DNA of 51,546 bases. It comes from an uncultured Collinsella sp. (GTDB lineage Bacteria > Actinomycetota > Coriobacteriia > Coriobacteriales > Coriobacteriaceae). Shown one piece after another: positions 8,074-16,791 of the stretch (positions within the stretch are counted from its first letter, which is position 1; the number at the start of each line of letters is the position of its first letter). The stretch covers positions 1-51,546 of the forward strand of contig CAUGGC010000016.1 in the NCBI GenBank assembly GCA_959599095.1, read 5' to 3'. The position numbers were made by a program, and so were the translations under genes. Under the pieces are notes generated by a model. That model saw only the letters and a list, made by a program, of their open reading frames with translations. It did not search any database and was not told where the DNA came from.

Positions 8074-11000
8074 TTAGCCCATCAGGTCGACTACGTTAAA
8101 GCCGGCGTTGCTCTTGGCGATGACTTCGCGGCCGCCAAAGACGCAGGTGGGCGACTCGGCTGCGATGCGCGTCACGTCGGCGCCGAGCGAGCGCAGCTCA
8201 CCGGGCGTGGCGCCGAGCATCTGGGCGCGGCGCTTCTCGCGCGCATGCGGATCGAGCCCGGCCAGGTAGGTCGTGTTGCGGCGCTTGGTGAGCGCGTAGG
8301 GCTTCATCGGCGCGTCCATGCCGCTCACGCAGCTCACGATAAAGCCCTCAAAGGCGGCCTCGTCGGGCTCAAAGCGGCCAAGCCATGCGCCTGCGCGCTC
8401 CACGCGCTCAATCGAAGGGTCGATCGCCGGGTCGCGGTAGGTGTAGAACGCCGTCTGGCGCTCGCCGGCTGCGCGGAATCCGCAGCCGTATGCACCGCCC
8501 TTCACGCGAATCTCGTTCCACAGGTAATCGTAGGAGAGCGCGTTGGCAGCCACGGTCCAAGCGCCTGTCACGTCAATGCCCAGGCGACGCGGATCGCACG
8601 CACGCGCGGCAAAGCAGATGTCGCTGGGGATCACGAAAGCCTCGTGGCGGTCGCACGGCGCCGGCACCGCGAGCGCGTCGCGGCCGGCACCGTCGCCCGC
8701 ACCCAGCCCCAGGTCGCCCGCGGCATCCCAGTACGTGTCAAAGTCCTCGTCGCTGCCGGTAAAGCTCGCCATGCAGCCATCGGCCACAAAGATGCGGTCT
8801 GCCAGCTCTGCAAGCTTGGCGCGCAGGCCGTCCAGGCGCTCGTCAAAGTGCTCGAGCAAATCGCGCAGGAACAGGTAGAAGTCTACGCCCGAAAGCTGCT
8901 CGCGCACCACGGCCGAAGGCGAGCTGTAGCTCATCGCGCGACCGAGCGCCGCCGAGTGGCCGTTGTTGATAAAGCCCTGCTCAAGCCCAATGCGAATCTG
9001 CGTGAGCACGTCGCGCACGCGGTCGGCGTCGGCGTCTGCCAAAAGCGTGCTCGACCACACCTCGCGCGGCAGGCTTGCCAGCGCATCGATTTTCTCGGAC
9101 AGGGCACCGGCGCTCACCAGCAGGTAGGGGCGCACGCCGTCCACGTCGGGCTGGGTCATGACCTCGGTCGTAAAGCTCAAAAAGCCCAGCTTGCCGGCGA
9201 GCAAGTTGTCGAGCTCCTCGGCCGAGTGCTCGCTCGTGGGCAGCTGTTTGAGCAGACGGCAGAGCAGTGTCACATAGGGCAGGTCCTCAAACGCGACGCA
9301 GCTCAGGTCGAAATACTGCATGGCGTAGGCCAGGCGGTTGGTGGGGATGCCGTGGCGCAGGCAGGGGATGGGAGCAGTGGTGTCCACGACCAGCGGCGGC
9401 TCGGGGCGCGCCTCGCCAATGTCGGACACACGCAGGCGCGGCAGCGTGGCCTTGGCCTCGGGTGTGTCTTCCGCCTCCTGCGCGGCGCGCAGTGCGGCCG
9501 TGCGCTCGACCACGTTGGCCAGCTCGGCATCGGTCATGGCATCGCGCTTGGCTGCCAGCTCGGCGGCCTCGGCACCCTCCGAACCCTCGGTGGCATCCAC
9601 CGGCACCAGCTCGACCAGCGCCATGTGGTCGTTTTCCAGCACCAGCTCGCGCAGCAGGCCCTCAAAGTAGCTGCCGTCCAGCTCGCCGCGCAGCTCCTCG
9701 TACACCGGGCCATACTTGAGCGCCAGCGTCGCAGCGTCGTCATCGTAGAGCCAGGTGCTCAGCGCATCACACGCAATGGCCACGCCGTCGGCGATGCCAT
9801 AGTCGCGCTGGCGCAGGTCGTACTCGTTGCTGCTGATGATGGCCTCCAGGCGCTCGCGCGGAACGCCGTGCTCGCACAGGTCGCGGCAAGCGTCCTGGAA
9901 TACGCGACGCAGCTCGCGCGCCACGCCGGGCTGCGCATTTTGCAGCATGATGAGCTCGTAGGGCTGCAGGCTCTCGGCCGCGGTATAGCTCACCACGTTG
10001 CCGCCCAGTCCGGCGGCAAGAACGGCCTTCTTAACCGGTGCCTCGTTGGAACCTAGCAGTGCCTCGAACAGGATGTCCGCCGCGATCGTGCGCTTGCGGT
10101 CGAGCGCGCTGCCCAGCACAAGGCCCAGGCCCACCAGGGCGTTCTCGGGCGTGGTGGCCATCTCGACGCGCTTATACTCGCAGGTCACGGGCGCCTGCAC
10201 GCCCAGCGGATTGGGCGCAAGCGTGGACGGGTCCTCGCCGGCGGCAACGGCTGCGTCCATGCGGCGGCTCGCGGCACTCGGCTGCGACAGGTAGCGCTCG
10301 TCCAAAAAGGCCAGTGCGCGGTCCACGTCCAGGTCGCCGTAGAGCGTGATATAGGAGTTGGAAGGATTGTAGTGGCGCGCATGCGTGTCCAGGAACTGCT
10401 CGTAGGTGAGCGCGGGAATCGCGCGCGGGTCGCCGCCGCTCTCGTGCGCATAGGTGGTGTCGGGATAGAGCGCGACGTTGACGGCGTCGTCCAGCACGCT
10501 CATGGGGTCGGACAGCGCGCCCTTCATCTCGTTGAACACTACGCCGTTATAGCGCAGTGTGCCCTTGCGCAGGCTCGCGGAGCTGTCGTCGCCCTCGCTC
10601 TCGGCGCCCTCCGGCAGGTCCAGCTCGTAGTGCCAGCCCTCCTGCTCAAAAATGGTGGGCTTGGTATAGATGGCCGGGTTGAACACCGCGTCCAGGTACA
10701 CGTCCATCAGGTTGTACAGATCCTGCTCGTTGGTGGTGGCAACGGGGTAGATGGTTTTGTCGGGGTAGGTCATGGCGTTGAGGAACGTCTGCATGGAGCT
10801 CTTGATCAGGTCGACAAACGGCTCCTTGACGGGGAACTTAGCCGATCCGCACAGCACCGAGTGCTCAAGAATATGGAACACGCCGGTGGAATCGGCCGGC
10901 GGCGTCTTAAAGCCAATGGCAAAGGCCTTGTTTTCGTCGTCGCACGCCAGGTACAGCAGGCGAGCGCCCGAGGCAGTGTGGCGCAGCACGTAGGCGTCCG

Positions 11001-11112
11001 AGTCGAGCTCGGGCACGGTCTCGCAGCGCTCGACGGCAAAGCCGTGGCAGGTGGTGCCGGGCACCAGCAGCGCGGCGGCAGCGGCGCGCGGGTCGGTTGA
11101 GGTGGTGGGCAT
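8074..11112 (-). CDS. M16C-family zinc metallopeptidase (presequence protease-like)
   Basis: Large single-chain M16C peptidase of 1012 residues, related to PreP/Cym1, predicted to degrade short peptides. The inverted zinc motif H-x-x-E-H is HILEH at residues 80-84, inside GVFHILEHSVLCGSAKFPVKEPF, a hallmark of the subfamily; the downstream third ligand region is in NEQDLYNLMDVYLDAVF. Full length indicates both catalytic and inactive halves are present. AAAGGAG precedes the ATG at 11112. There is no signal peptide, so it is probably cytoplasmic. The frame remains open upstream of 11112 without similarity. Confidence 0.93.
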   Translation of the reverse strand: MPTTSTDPRAAAAALLVPGTTCHGFAVERCETVPELDSDAYVLRHTASGARLLYLACDDENKAFAIGFKTPPADSTGVFHILEHSVLCGSAKFPVKEPFVDLIKSSMQTFLNAMTYPDKTIYPVATTNEQDLYNLMDVYLDAVFNPAIYTKPTIFEQEGWHYELDLPEGAESEGDDSSASLRKGTLRYNGVVFNEMKGALSDPMSVLDDAVNVALYPDTTYAHESGGDPRAIPALTYEQFLDTHARHYNPSNSYITLYGDLDVDRALAFLDERYLSQPSAASRRMDAAVAAGEDPSTLAPNPLGVQAPVTCEYKRVEMATTPENALVGLGLVLGSALDRKRTIAADILFEALLGSNEAPVKKAVLAAGLGGNVVSYTAAESLQPYELIMLQNAQPGVARELRRVFQDACRDLCEHGVPRERLEAIISSNEYDLRQRDYGIADGVAIACDALSTWLYDDDAATLALKYGPVYEELRGELDGSYFEGLLRELVLENDHMALVELVPVDATEGSEGAEAAELAAKRDAMTDAELANVVERTAALRAAQEAEDTPEAKATLPRLRVSDIGEARPEPPLVVDTTAPIPCLRHGIPTNRLAYAMQYFDLSCVAFEDLPYVTLLCRLLKQLPTSEHSAEELDNLLAGKLGFLSFTTEVMTQPDVDGVRPYLLVSAGALSEKIDALASLPREVWSSTLLADADADRVRDVLTQIRIGLEQGFINNGHSAALGRAMSYSSPSAVVREQLSGVDFYLFLRDLLEHFDERLDGLRAKLAELADRIFVADGCMASFTGSDEDFDTYWDAAGDLGLGAGDGAGRDALAVPAPCDRHEAFVIPSDICFAARACDPRRLGIDVTGAWTVAANALSYDYLWNEIRVKGGAYGCGFRAAGERQTAFYTYRDPAIDPSIERVERAGAWLGRFEPDEAAFEGFIVSCVSGMDAPMKPYALTKRRNTTYLAGLDPHAREKRRAQMLGATPGELRSLGADVTRIAAESPTCVFGGREVIAKSNAGFNVVDLMG

Positions 11113-11330
11113 ATGCAGTCTCCTTTGACGCTCCAGCGGGGGCGAATCGAGTCGAATCCTCGAGAGTATACCCATATGGGGCCGCAGCTCTGCGGCGAAC
11201 TGGAGACGATGCCGGCGGATTGGCATGGGCCCCGCGTGTCCCGCCAAATGAGCGTGGATTTTCGGACGAAATAATCCGTCGCAGGCCCAAATGTCGTCCA
11301 ATTATCCACTCCCGCACACCTTTCGTCTCC

Positions 11331-11426
11331 AACCGTGAGATGAGAGATAGACGAGAGACGTATACGAAAGATGGCTGTACAGCAAAGAGCCAAACAATTA
11401 ATAGTGCTGTTAATAGTGCTGTTTGG
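11331..11426. promoter_or_regulatory. Vestigial GAGAGAT-type control region with 12-bp tandem repeat
   Basis: This stretch resembles the repeat-rich control region at 21614-21856: GAGAGAT (11342), CGAGAGAC (11352), ACGAAAGATGGC and then AAACAATTA, in the same order as ACGAGAGATGGC..AAACAATTA at 21641-21708. It also holds a perfect tandem repeat TAATAGTGCTGT (11399-11410, 11411-11422) inside an inverted pair CCAAACA/TGTTTGG (11390-11396, 11420-11426). No intact regulator gene follows, so it may be the remnant of a second such unit. Confidence 0.5.
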
Positions 11427-11459
11427 TTGGTGATTGTTTTTTCAGTAAAAACATTTACG

Positions 11460-11800
11460 AATAAAGCAAGTTGCAAACAGCTGCCCCCTTATTTCGTGCG
11501 CATTTTTATGGCGAGAAATTGCCGCCATATGATCGGACGAGTTTCAACGATTGCGATTTAGTATTTGGCGCGGATGCGGTCGATTCCGATGAAACGCTAG
11601 TTGACCACGCGGTAGATTGCGCTTTTTCCCAGACGCCCCGGCAATGCGCAATAAGCCAGATAACGAAGCGATTGCCGGTGCGTCTATCCATAGGGAATTC
11701 CGGGAAAGCTTCTGCGGGCAGTCAAAAGATTCGTCGGCCTCAAGCGGATTAAAGGTATTTGCATAAGACGTCATTTAACCAGAGACGATGCACATTGAAT
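11460..11800. other. Non-coding or degraded stretch
   Basis: Between the vestigial control region and the next promoter I find only short frames on either strand with no recognisable motif or credible start. It may be a decayed gene that once followed the control region at 11331-11426, but nothing identifies it. Confidence 0.4.
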
Positions 11801-11884
11801 CGTTCAATGAACTTGCGCGCTGTGTCCAACAACGCCGATTGTTGTTTTAAGGGGCTTGAGGAAAGAACAGAAGCAAAATAATAC

Positions 11885-11920
11885 TTGCATAGTTAGTTAT
11901 ATAAAGTATTATAACGTTAT
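11885..11920 (+). promoter_or_regulatory. Promoter with overlapping TATAACGTTAT operator
   Basis: TTGCAT (11885-11890), 16 bases, TATTAT (11907-11912); the partly palindromic TATAACGTTAT (11910-11920) overlaps the -10 box. The same word occurs before the PTS operon (15043) and before the GntR gene at 13370, so it is a candidate operator for one of the two tandem GntR proteins. Confidence 0.6.
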
Positions 11921-11962
11921 GGGATGAATGAAGGGTTCATCTAAGTGAGTTAGGAGTAAGGG

Positions 11963-12997
11963 ATGTTCAATTTCGATGAGCCTCGTTACGAGAAGGTTGT
12001 GAGCGATGCCCTCGCTCTCCGTCCTCAGATTGAGGCCGCCGTGGACAAGGTCTGCGAGCAGGGCTATTCCAACATCTTCTTCATCGGCTGCGGCGGCACC
12101 TGGGCCCACACGCTCCCGATGAAGTATTGGGTCGAGACCACCACGGCCGACGTCGACGTCCACTGCGAGATCGCCGCCGAGTTCCTCGCGTGCCCGCCCA
12201 AGGCCTTCAACAAGGACTCGGTCTGCGTCTTCTCCACCCGCACCGGCACCACCCCCGAGATCATCGAGGCCGCCAAGTTCTGCCAGGAGCAGGGCGCCCG
12301 CACGCTGATGTACGTCTCCAACGACAACACCCCGGCCACCGAGTACGCCGACTACAAGTTCTTCAGCTTCGCCGAGGACGACGTCCTGTGCGAGGCCATC
12401 TACACCTACCAGATCACGCTGGTCGCCCGCTTCCTCAAGAACGCCGGCGCCTTCCCCAAGTACGACACCTTCATGGAGGAGTTCGGCAACATCGCCCCGT
12501 ACCTCATCAAGGCCAAGGACGCTCAGGACGAGCGCTGCGCCGCCATGGCCGAGGACTTCAAGGACACCGACTACCACATGGTGATCGGCTCCGGCATGCT
12601 CTGGGGCGAGGCCTACGACTACGCCATGTGCATCCTCGAGGAGATGCAGTGGATCAAGACCAAGTCCATCCACGCCGCCGAGTTCTTCCACGGCACCATC
12701 GAGCTGTGCGAGGAGGGCACGAGCCTCATCATGCTCTACGGCGAGGACGACACCCGCAAGCTCATGGACCGCGTGGACAACTTCACCCACATGCTCGCCG
12801 ACGAGAAGGGCGTCCATGTCCGCGTGAACAAGTTCGACACCGCCGAGGTCGAGCTGCCGTTCAGCGACCCCGAGTTCCGCAAGATCGTCTCCCCGATGGT
12901 CACCTACACCATCACCGAGCGCCTGAGCTGCCATCTCGAGCACGTCCGCAACCACCCGCTCACCACGCGTCGCTACTATCACCAGATGAACTACTAA
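11963..12997 (+). CDS. SIS-domain deglycase, duplicate copy A
   Basis: 344-residue FrlB-like protein predicted to deglycate a 6-phosphorylated sugar-amine. It shows IFFIGCGGTWAHT (about residues 32-44), the phosphosugar loop STRTGTT (about 91-97), HMVIGSGMLWGEAYD, the E-F-F-H-G motif in AAEFFHGTIE (about 238-247) and the C-terminal TRRYYHQMNY. Protein and DNA are essentially identical to 19669-20703; the only base difference I can find is T at 12979 versus C at 20685 (synonymous Tyr). Codon use is very strongly G/C-ending, unlike the AT-richer GntR genes after it, suggesting high expression. GGAG lies upstream of the ATG. It is monocistronic: terminators follow. Confidence 0.87.
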   Translation: MFNFDEPRYEKVVSDALALRPQIEAAVDKVCEQGYSNIFFIGCGGTWAHTLPMKYWVETTTADVDVHCEIAAEFLACPPKAFNKDSVCVFSTRTGTTPEIIEAAKFCQEQGARTLMYVSNDNTPATEYADYKFFSFAEDDVLCEAIYTYQITLVARFLKNAGAFPKYDTFMEEFGNIAPYLIKAKDAQDERCAAMAEDFKDTDYHMVIGSGMLWGEAYDYAMCILEEMQWIKTKSIHAAEFFHGTIELCEEGTSLIMLYGEDDTRKLMDRVDNFTHMLADEKGVHVRVNKFDTAEVELPFSDPEFRKIVSPMVTYTITERLSCHLEHVRNHPLTTRRYYHQMNY

Positions 12998-13180
12998 AGC
13001 AGCTTTCAGCGGCCGTTATTTTGCTCGGAAATAATTCGTTACGTTGCGTTCGTAAAACAATGCAAACAAATGTCGCAGTCTCGTTCTAGGGAGCCATGCC
13101 GGAGCTGGTCGTTTGAGGTCGTATTTGCTTGGACTCGACCATGCGGCTCGTTGGCATTTCACGGTAGCGACTTCAAGGAG

Positions 13181-13211
13181 AAGAGGGGCATTTTTGCCAA
13201 ATACCCCTCTT
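13181..13211 (+). terminator. Hairpin AAGAGGGG/CCCCTCTT
   Basis: AAGAGGGG (13181-13188) pairs with CCCCTCTT (13204-13211) and is followed by GTTTG. It is a plausible terminator for the deglycase gene ending at 12997, though 180 bases away. Confidence 0.6.
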
Positions 13212-13262
13212 GTTTGCGCCACAAGTGGCATTCGACACCTTCATATGAAGTGTTTGATATTG

Positions 13263-13303
13263 TAGACGGTTCAAAAATAAGATTGAACCGTCTATTTCTT
13301 TCA
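13263..13303 (+). terminator. Rho-independent terminator, 12-bp perfect stem
   Basis: TAGACGGTTCAA (13263-13274) is the exact reverse complement of 13283-13294 and is followed by TTTCTTTC. It separates the deglycase unit from the GntR unit. Confidence 0.8.
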
Positions 13304-13305
13304 AA

Positions 13306-13337
13306 ATAATACGTAATAGGTTATCTTATAACGTATA
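13306..13337 (+). promoter_or_regulatory. Operator-like sequences before the tandem GntR genes
   Basis: AATACGTAATA (13308-13318) and TATAACGTATA (13327-13337) lie upstream of the GntR gene at 13370. They resemble TATAACGTTAT at 11910 and TATAACGTTCTA at 15043, consistent with autoregulation of the locus by one or both GntR proteins. Confidence 0.5.
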
Positions 13338-13369
13338 GAAGTTTCATAGAATGTTGTACGGAGAACGTT

Positions 13370-14158
13370 ATGATTAACCCAACTAGTGCTGTGCCGCTAT
13401 ATGTACAAGTGGCTGATGATTTGCGTCGCCGTATTGAGATGGGCGAGTTTTCCGAAAGTGGCGTGTTGCCTAGCGAAAATGGTTTTTGCGAAGAATACGA
13501 GGTTAGCCGTGCGACGATACGGAAGGCAATTCAAACTCTTGTGGATGACGACGTGCTTGATACGCGTCATGGCAAGGGCACATTTATCCGGCAGCCAAAA
13601 ATCGTCTCGAGCTTGAGCACGTTTAAGGGTTTCACTTATTTTTGCCATGAAAATAATATCGAAACCTCGTCTCGTGTTCTCGCTCTTCAGGAGGTCGAGC
13701 CGCCCGTTGCCGTCCGTCGTCATTTGCGAATGGAAGAGAACGAATCTGCGGTTTACCTCAAACGCGTGAGGTTAATTAACCACATCAATGCAATGATTGA
13801 ACATATTTATCTTCCAGTTAAGAACTTCGGGTTTTTACTGGGTGTCGATATGGAGAACGCATCACTTTATGAAACGATTGAGAGAGAGACGGGACTGCGA
13901 CTAGAGGATAATTGTTTCCCGTCTATTGTGCTTGAAGCAGGGCTTGCTACGGATGAGGAGAAGCGCATCCTTAATATCGCAGGAGAAGCTGCGATGTTTA
14001 TATTGAGTGAGACCGTTTATATGAGCACTGGTAAGCCAGTGCACTTTACTAAGCAAGTGATGTTGGGTGATTATTTCAAATACTTCTTTTCGATTAAGGC
14101 TAATCAACTCGGCATCAATTGGCAGGGACTTGAAGCCGTTGAGTGTAGAAAGCAATAG
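13370..14158 (+). CDS. GntR/UTRA transcriptional regulator, first of a tandem pair
   Basis: 262-residue regulator: winged helix with VPLYVQVADDLRRRIEMGEF, LPSENGFCEEYEVSRATIRKA and HGKGTFI (about residues 6-75), then a UTRA domain (about 95-250). Codons are AT-richer than in the flanking deglycase genes. The stop is 8 bases before the second GntR gene, so the two are cotranscribed. Shared TATAACGT-type words upstream of this gene, of copy A and of the PTS operon suggest that the pair controls all three units. Which of the two binds which site is not visible. Confidence 0.9.
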   Translation: MINPTSAVPLYVQVADDLRRRIEMGEFSESGVLPSENGFCEEYEVSRATIRKAIQTLVDDDVLDTRHGKGTFIRQPKIVSSLSTFKGFTYFCHENNIETSSRVLALQEVEPPVAVRRHLRMEENESAVYLKRVRLINHINAMIEHIYLPVKNFGFLLGVDMENASLYETIERETGLRLEDNCFPSIVLEAGLATDEEKRILNIAGEAAMFILSETVYMSTGKPVHFTKQVMLGDYFKYFFSIKANQLGINWQGLEAVECRKQ

Positions 14159-14166
14159 GTTGAATA

Positions 14167-14871
14167 ATGGTTAAAGTGGAGAGCGCTGTTCCATTGTATA
14201 AGCAGATCGTTCACGATCTTGTGAGTCGAATAGAAAGTGGCGTATATAGCGAAGGGGATAAGCTTCCTACTGAGACGGAGCTTATGGAGGAATATGGCGT
14301 TAGTCGTATTACTGTTCGATCGGCAATCAAGGAACTAGAGGATGCCGATATCGTTGAGCGCACGCGAGGGAAAGGTACTTTTGTTACCACGACGCGCAAT
14401 GCCTATGCAGCCGATGACCAGGAAAGCTTCACCCATTCCTGCATTCAAGAAAATAAAAAGCCTTCTACCGTAGTGCTCGAAGTAGCTTGGATTTATCCTA
14501 CGCTGCGCGACGTGCGTTTTCTTCAGGTCCAGGAGGACGAGAATATTCTTCAGACTAGACGTTTGCGCTTAGTCGATGGCGTGCCAACGATGTTGGAAAC
14601 CAATAGCTACACTCCTTCTCTTGCCTTTTTGGAACATGAAGATTTATCGGGTTCTCTACTTGAGGTGCTGGGAAGACGCCATATCGAACTTGGCAATAAC
14701 GAGCGAACGTTGCAGGTGTGCTTTGCAAGTGCTTACGAGGCAGAACATTTGAATGTAAAGCCGGGATCTGCCCTTTTATTATTTGTAGATAAGCGTTGCA
14801 GCGCGCAGGGAGTGCCATTGTTTATTTCGCGGCAGGTGTACTGCACTGAGCGCTTAAAGTTTTATCTCTAG
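14167..14871 (+). CDS. GntR/UTRA transcriptional regulator, second of a tandem pair
   Basis: 234-residue regulator with the winged helix PLYKQIVHDLVSRIESGVY, LPTETELMEEYGVSRITVRSA and RGKGTFV (about residues 9-77), and a UTRA domain ending PLFISRQVYCTERLKFYL. It is not a close copy of its neighbour: the effector domains differ throughout, so two different inducers are likely. A strong terminator follows, then the PTS operon promoter. The overlapping roles of two such regulators beside three deglycase genes fit a locus that senses more than one Amadori compound. Confidence 0.9.
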   Translation: MVKVESAVPLYKQIVHDLVSRIESGVYSEGDKLPTETELMEEYGVSRITVRSAIKELEDADIVERTRGKGTFVTTTRNAYAADDQESFTHSCIQENKKPSTVVLEVAWIYPTLRDVRFLQVQEDENILQTRRLRLVDGVPTMLETNSYTPSLAFLEHEDLSGSLLEVLGRRHIELGNNERTLQVCFASAYEAEHLNVKPGSALLLFVDKRCSAQGVPLFISRQVYCTERLKFYL

Positions 14872-14917
14872 CGAAAGCCAAACCCCGGATCTTTCTTAAC
14901 CGAATAACAAGAGATTG

Positions 14918-14947
14918 AAAACGCCCCGACAAAGGGGCGTTTTTTTT
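14918..14947 (+). terminator. Rho-independent terminator after the GntR pair
   Basis: AACGCCCC (14920-14927) pairs with GGGGCGTT (14934-14941), followed by an uninterrupted T run. Confidence 0.9.
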
Positions 14948-14996
14948 GCCGTTTACGGGCGAATTATTACCGCTTAGGAAGCTTGATTGATCTGTC

Positions 14997-15054
14997 TTGA
15001 CAAAGCGAAAGTTTCGAGGATACTGTAGATAACAATACAAAATATAACGTTCTA
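14997..15054 (+). promoter_or_regulatory. PTS operon promoter and TATAACGTTCTA operator
   Basis: A consensus -35 TTGACA (14997-15002), 18 bases, then TACTGT (15021-15026). TATAACGTTCTA (15043-15054) lies just downstream, where a repressor would block elongation or open-complex formation. The site matches TATAACGTTAT before deglycase copy A. Confidence 0.65.
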
Positions 15055-15086
15055 TTAACAGATGATTGACTGAGATTGGGAGATAA

Positions 15087-15503
15087 ATGAGGAAGTTGCT
15101 CTTGGCCAGCCATGGGCCACTTGCTAGAGCGATGCGTGAAACGCTCCAGCTATTTTGCGGTGAAGATCCTCGCGTTAAGGTGCTATGCGCATATGTCGAT
15201 GAGGACACGATGGATGTAAACGAGTTGATAGATTTTTGGGACCGTTCTCGCGACCCAGCAGACCAGTGGATTGTCATCACTGATGTCTATGGTGGGTCAG
15301 TGAATAACGCTTTTATGGAAAGGTTGGGTGACGATTCTCTAAGGCTCATTGCCGGCATGTCGCTACCACTAGTGCTCGAAGTGTTTTCGAAATTGAGCAC
15401 ACTTGATGACGCCGAGCTCGCTGCATTGGTTTCAAGTGTCCGCCAAAAGGGCACATGCCTATGTTCGCTGCCAAATTCGGTAGAAGAAGACGAGGATTTT
15501 TGA
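15087..15503 (+). CDS. PTS mannose-family EIIA component
   Basis: 138-residue cytoplasmic EIIA of the mannose/fructose/sorbose class. The phospho-accepting His is residue 9 in LLLASHGPLA; TDVYGGSVNN and AGMSLPLVLEV are the other family signatures. It opens an operon whose order (EIIA, EIIB, EIIC, EIID, deglycase) resembles the Salmonella glucoselysine gfr operon. It is the only EIIA in the window and may also serve the second PTS set at 31990-34083, which has none. Confidence 0.92.
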   Translation: MRKLLLASHGPLARAMRETLQLFCGEDPRVKVLCAYVDEDTMDVNELIDFWDRSRDPADQWIVITDVYGGSVNNAFMERLGDDSLRLIAGMSLPLVLEVFSKLSTLDDAELAALVSSVRQKGTCLCSLPNSVEEDEDF

Positions 15504-15516
15504 GAAAGGAACAAAG

Positions 15517-15978
15517 ATGATTAAGCTGCTGAGAGTTGACCATCGCTTGCTTCATGGTCAGGTTGCCATGACTTGGACGCAAGAGCTTGACACCAATTGC
15601 ATTTTGATTGCCTGCGATGCGGTTGTGAAAGATGACGTGCGCAAGACGACGCTTAAGCTGGCACGTCCGGCAGGCGTCAAATTGGTTATCAAATCGGTCG
15701 ATGATTCTATCGAGGCTCTTAGGAGCGGTGTGACCGATAAGTACCGTTTGTTCATTGTCGTTGAAAGCATCGAAGATGCTTACCGCTTGGCGAAGGGCTA
15801 CAGCGAAATCAAGCATATCAACATTGGAGGAACGAAGCCGCGTGAGGGTGCAGATGTACGCCTATCTTCAACGGTTTTCGCTACCGATCGCGATGTGGAG
15901 CTTCTACATGAGCTCAGTGATGCCGGAATCGAGGTGGAGATCAGGCAGGTACCTAGAGACGAGAAGATTTTGATTTAA
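15517..15978 (+). CDS. PTS mannose-family EIIB component
   Basis: 153-residue EIIB. The phospho-His is residue 13 in the signature RVDHRLLHGQVAMTW. It takes phosphate from EIIA and passes it to the sugar during transport by EIIC/EIID. Starts 13 bases after EIIA with AAAGGA upstream. It is clearly homologous to the EIIB at 31990 (shared DDSI.A.RSG.TDKYRLFIVV). Confidence 0.93.
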   Translation: MIKLLRVDHRLLHGQVAMTWTQELDTNCILIACDAVVKDDVRKTTLKLARPAGVKLVIKSVDDSIEALRSGVTDKYRLFIVVESIEDAYRLAKGYSEIKHINIGGTKPREGADVRLSSTVFATDRDVELLHELSDAGIEVEIRQVPRDEKILI

Positions 15979-16005
15979 GCACATACAATAGAAAGGGGAT
16001 CTCTC

Positions 16006-16791
16006 ATGTTGACTCAAGCGATCCTTATCGGCCTCGTCGCAATGTGCGTGACATTTGAGTGGGCACTTGGCACTTGCCTTGCTTCTCGCCCGATTGTCAC
16101 GGGCGTCCTCATCGGTCTTGTGATGGGTGATTTGCAGACGGGCATTATTGTCGGCGCCACGCTTGAAATGGTGTTCATTGGATCGGTTACCATCGGGGCG
16201 GCCGTTCCGCCTGACGTTATCACCGGTGGTATTTTGGGCACTGCCTTTGCAATTTCGACGGGTCAAGGCGCTGAAGTTGCGCTGACGCTCGCTTTTCCGA
16301 TTGCGTCGCTTTATCTCATCATCGATAACGCGCTTACGCTGATCGTGATGCCGTTTTTCGTCCATAAAGCGGACGACTGTGTGGCAAAGGGCGACCTCAA
16401 AGGTATGGAGCGGATGCATCTGCTTGGTGGATTCATCGTCAAATCGCTTCCTCGCTTTTTCGTGTGCTCCCTTGCTTTCTATCTCGGAACGCCGGTTATG
16501 AACGCGGTGCTTAACGCAATTCCCGAGTTTGTAAGTAACGGCCTGGTTATTGCGGGTGGATTCATCCCTGCGCTCGGCATTGCACTGCTCGCTTCAATGA
16601 TTGTCAACAAGCAGACTGCTATTTTCTTCGTGCTCGGGTTTGCGCTCTGTGCCTACATGAGCATTCCAATCCTTGGTATTGCCATCATTGGGCTTTGCCT
16701 CGCAGTAATCCTCGTGGTGGTCCAGCCAAACTTCATTGCTCAGACGCCACAGCTTAGTTCGGAAGGGAGCTTCGACGATGACGACTTCTAA
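16006..16791 (+). CDS. PTS mannose-family EIIC component
   Basis: 261-residue integral membrane permease subunit. The sequence is almost entirely hydrophobic segments with the family signature region RPIVTGVLIGLVMGDLQTGIIVGATLE-like (about residues 27-53) and GAAVPPDVITGGILGTAFA. The C-terminus ends in acidic DDDDF. It overlaps the EIID start by 14 bases, implying translational coupling and equal amounts of both subunits. AAAGGGGA lies upstream of the ATG. Confidence 0.93.
   Translation: MLTQAILIGLVAMCVTFEWALGTCLASRPIVTGVLIGLVMGDLQTGIIVGATLEMVFIGSVTIGAAVPPDVITGGILGTAFAISTGQGAEVALTLAFPIASLYLIIDNALTLIVMPFFVHKADDCVAKGDLKGMERMHLLGGFIVKSLPRFFVCSLAFYLGTPVMNAVLNAIPEFVSNGLVIAGGFIPALGIALLASMIVNKQTAIFFVLGFALCAYMSIPILGIAIIGLCLAVILVVVQPNFIAQTPQLSSEGSFDDDDF

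Noticed and set aside
8065..10056. 663-codon plus-strand frame opposite the M16C peptidase
   Set aside because: Composition (His/Arg/Ala/Val/Gly) is that of an antisense shadow, and the opposite strand encodes an intact family member.
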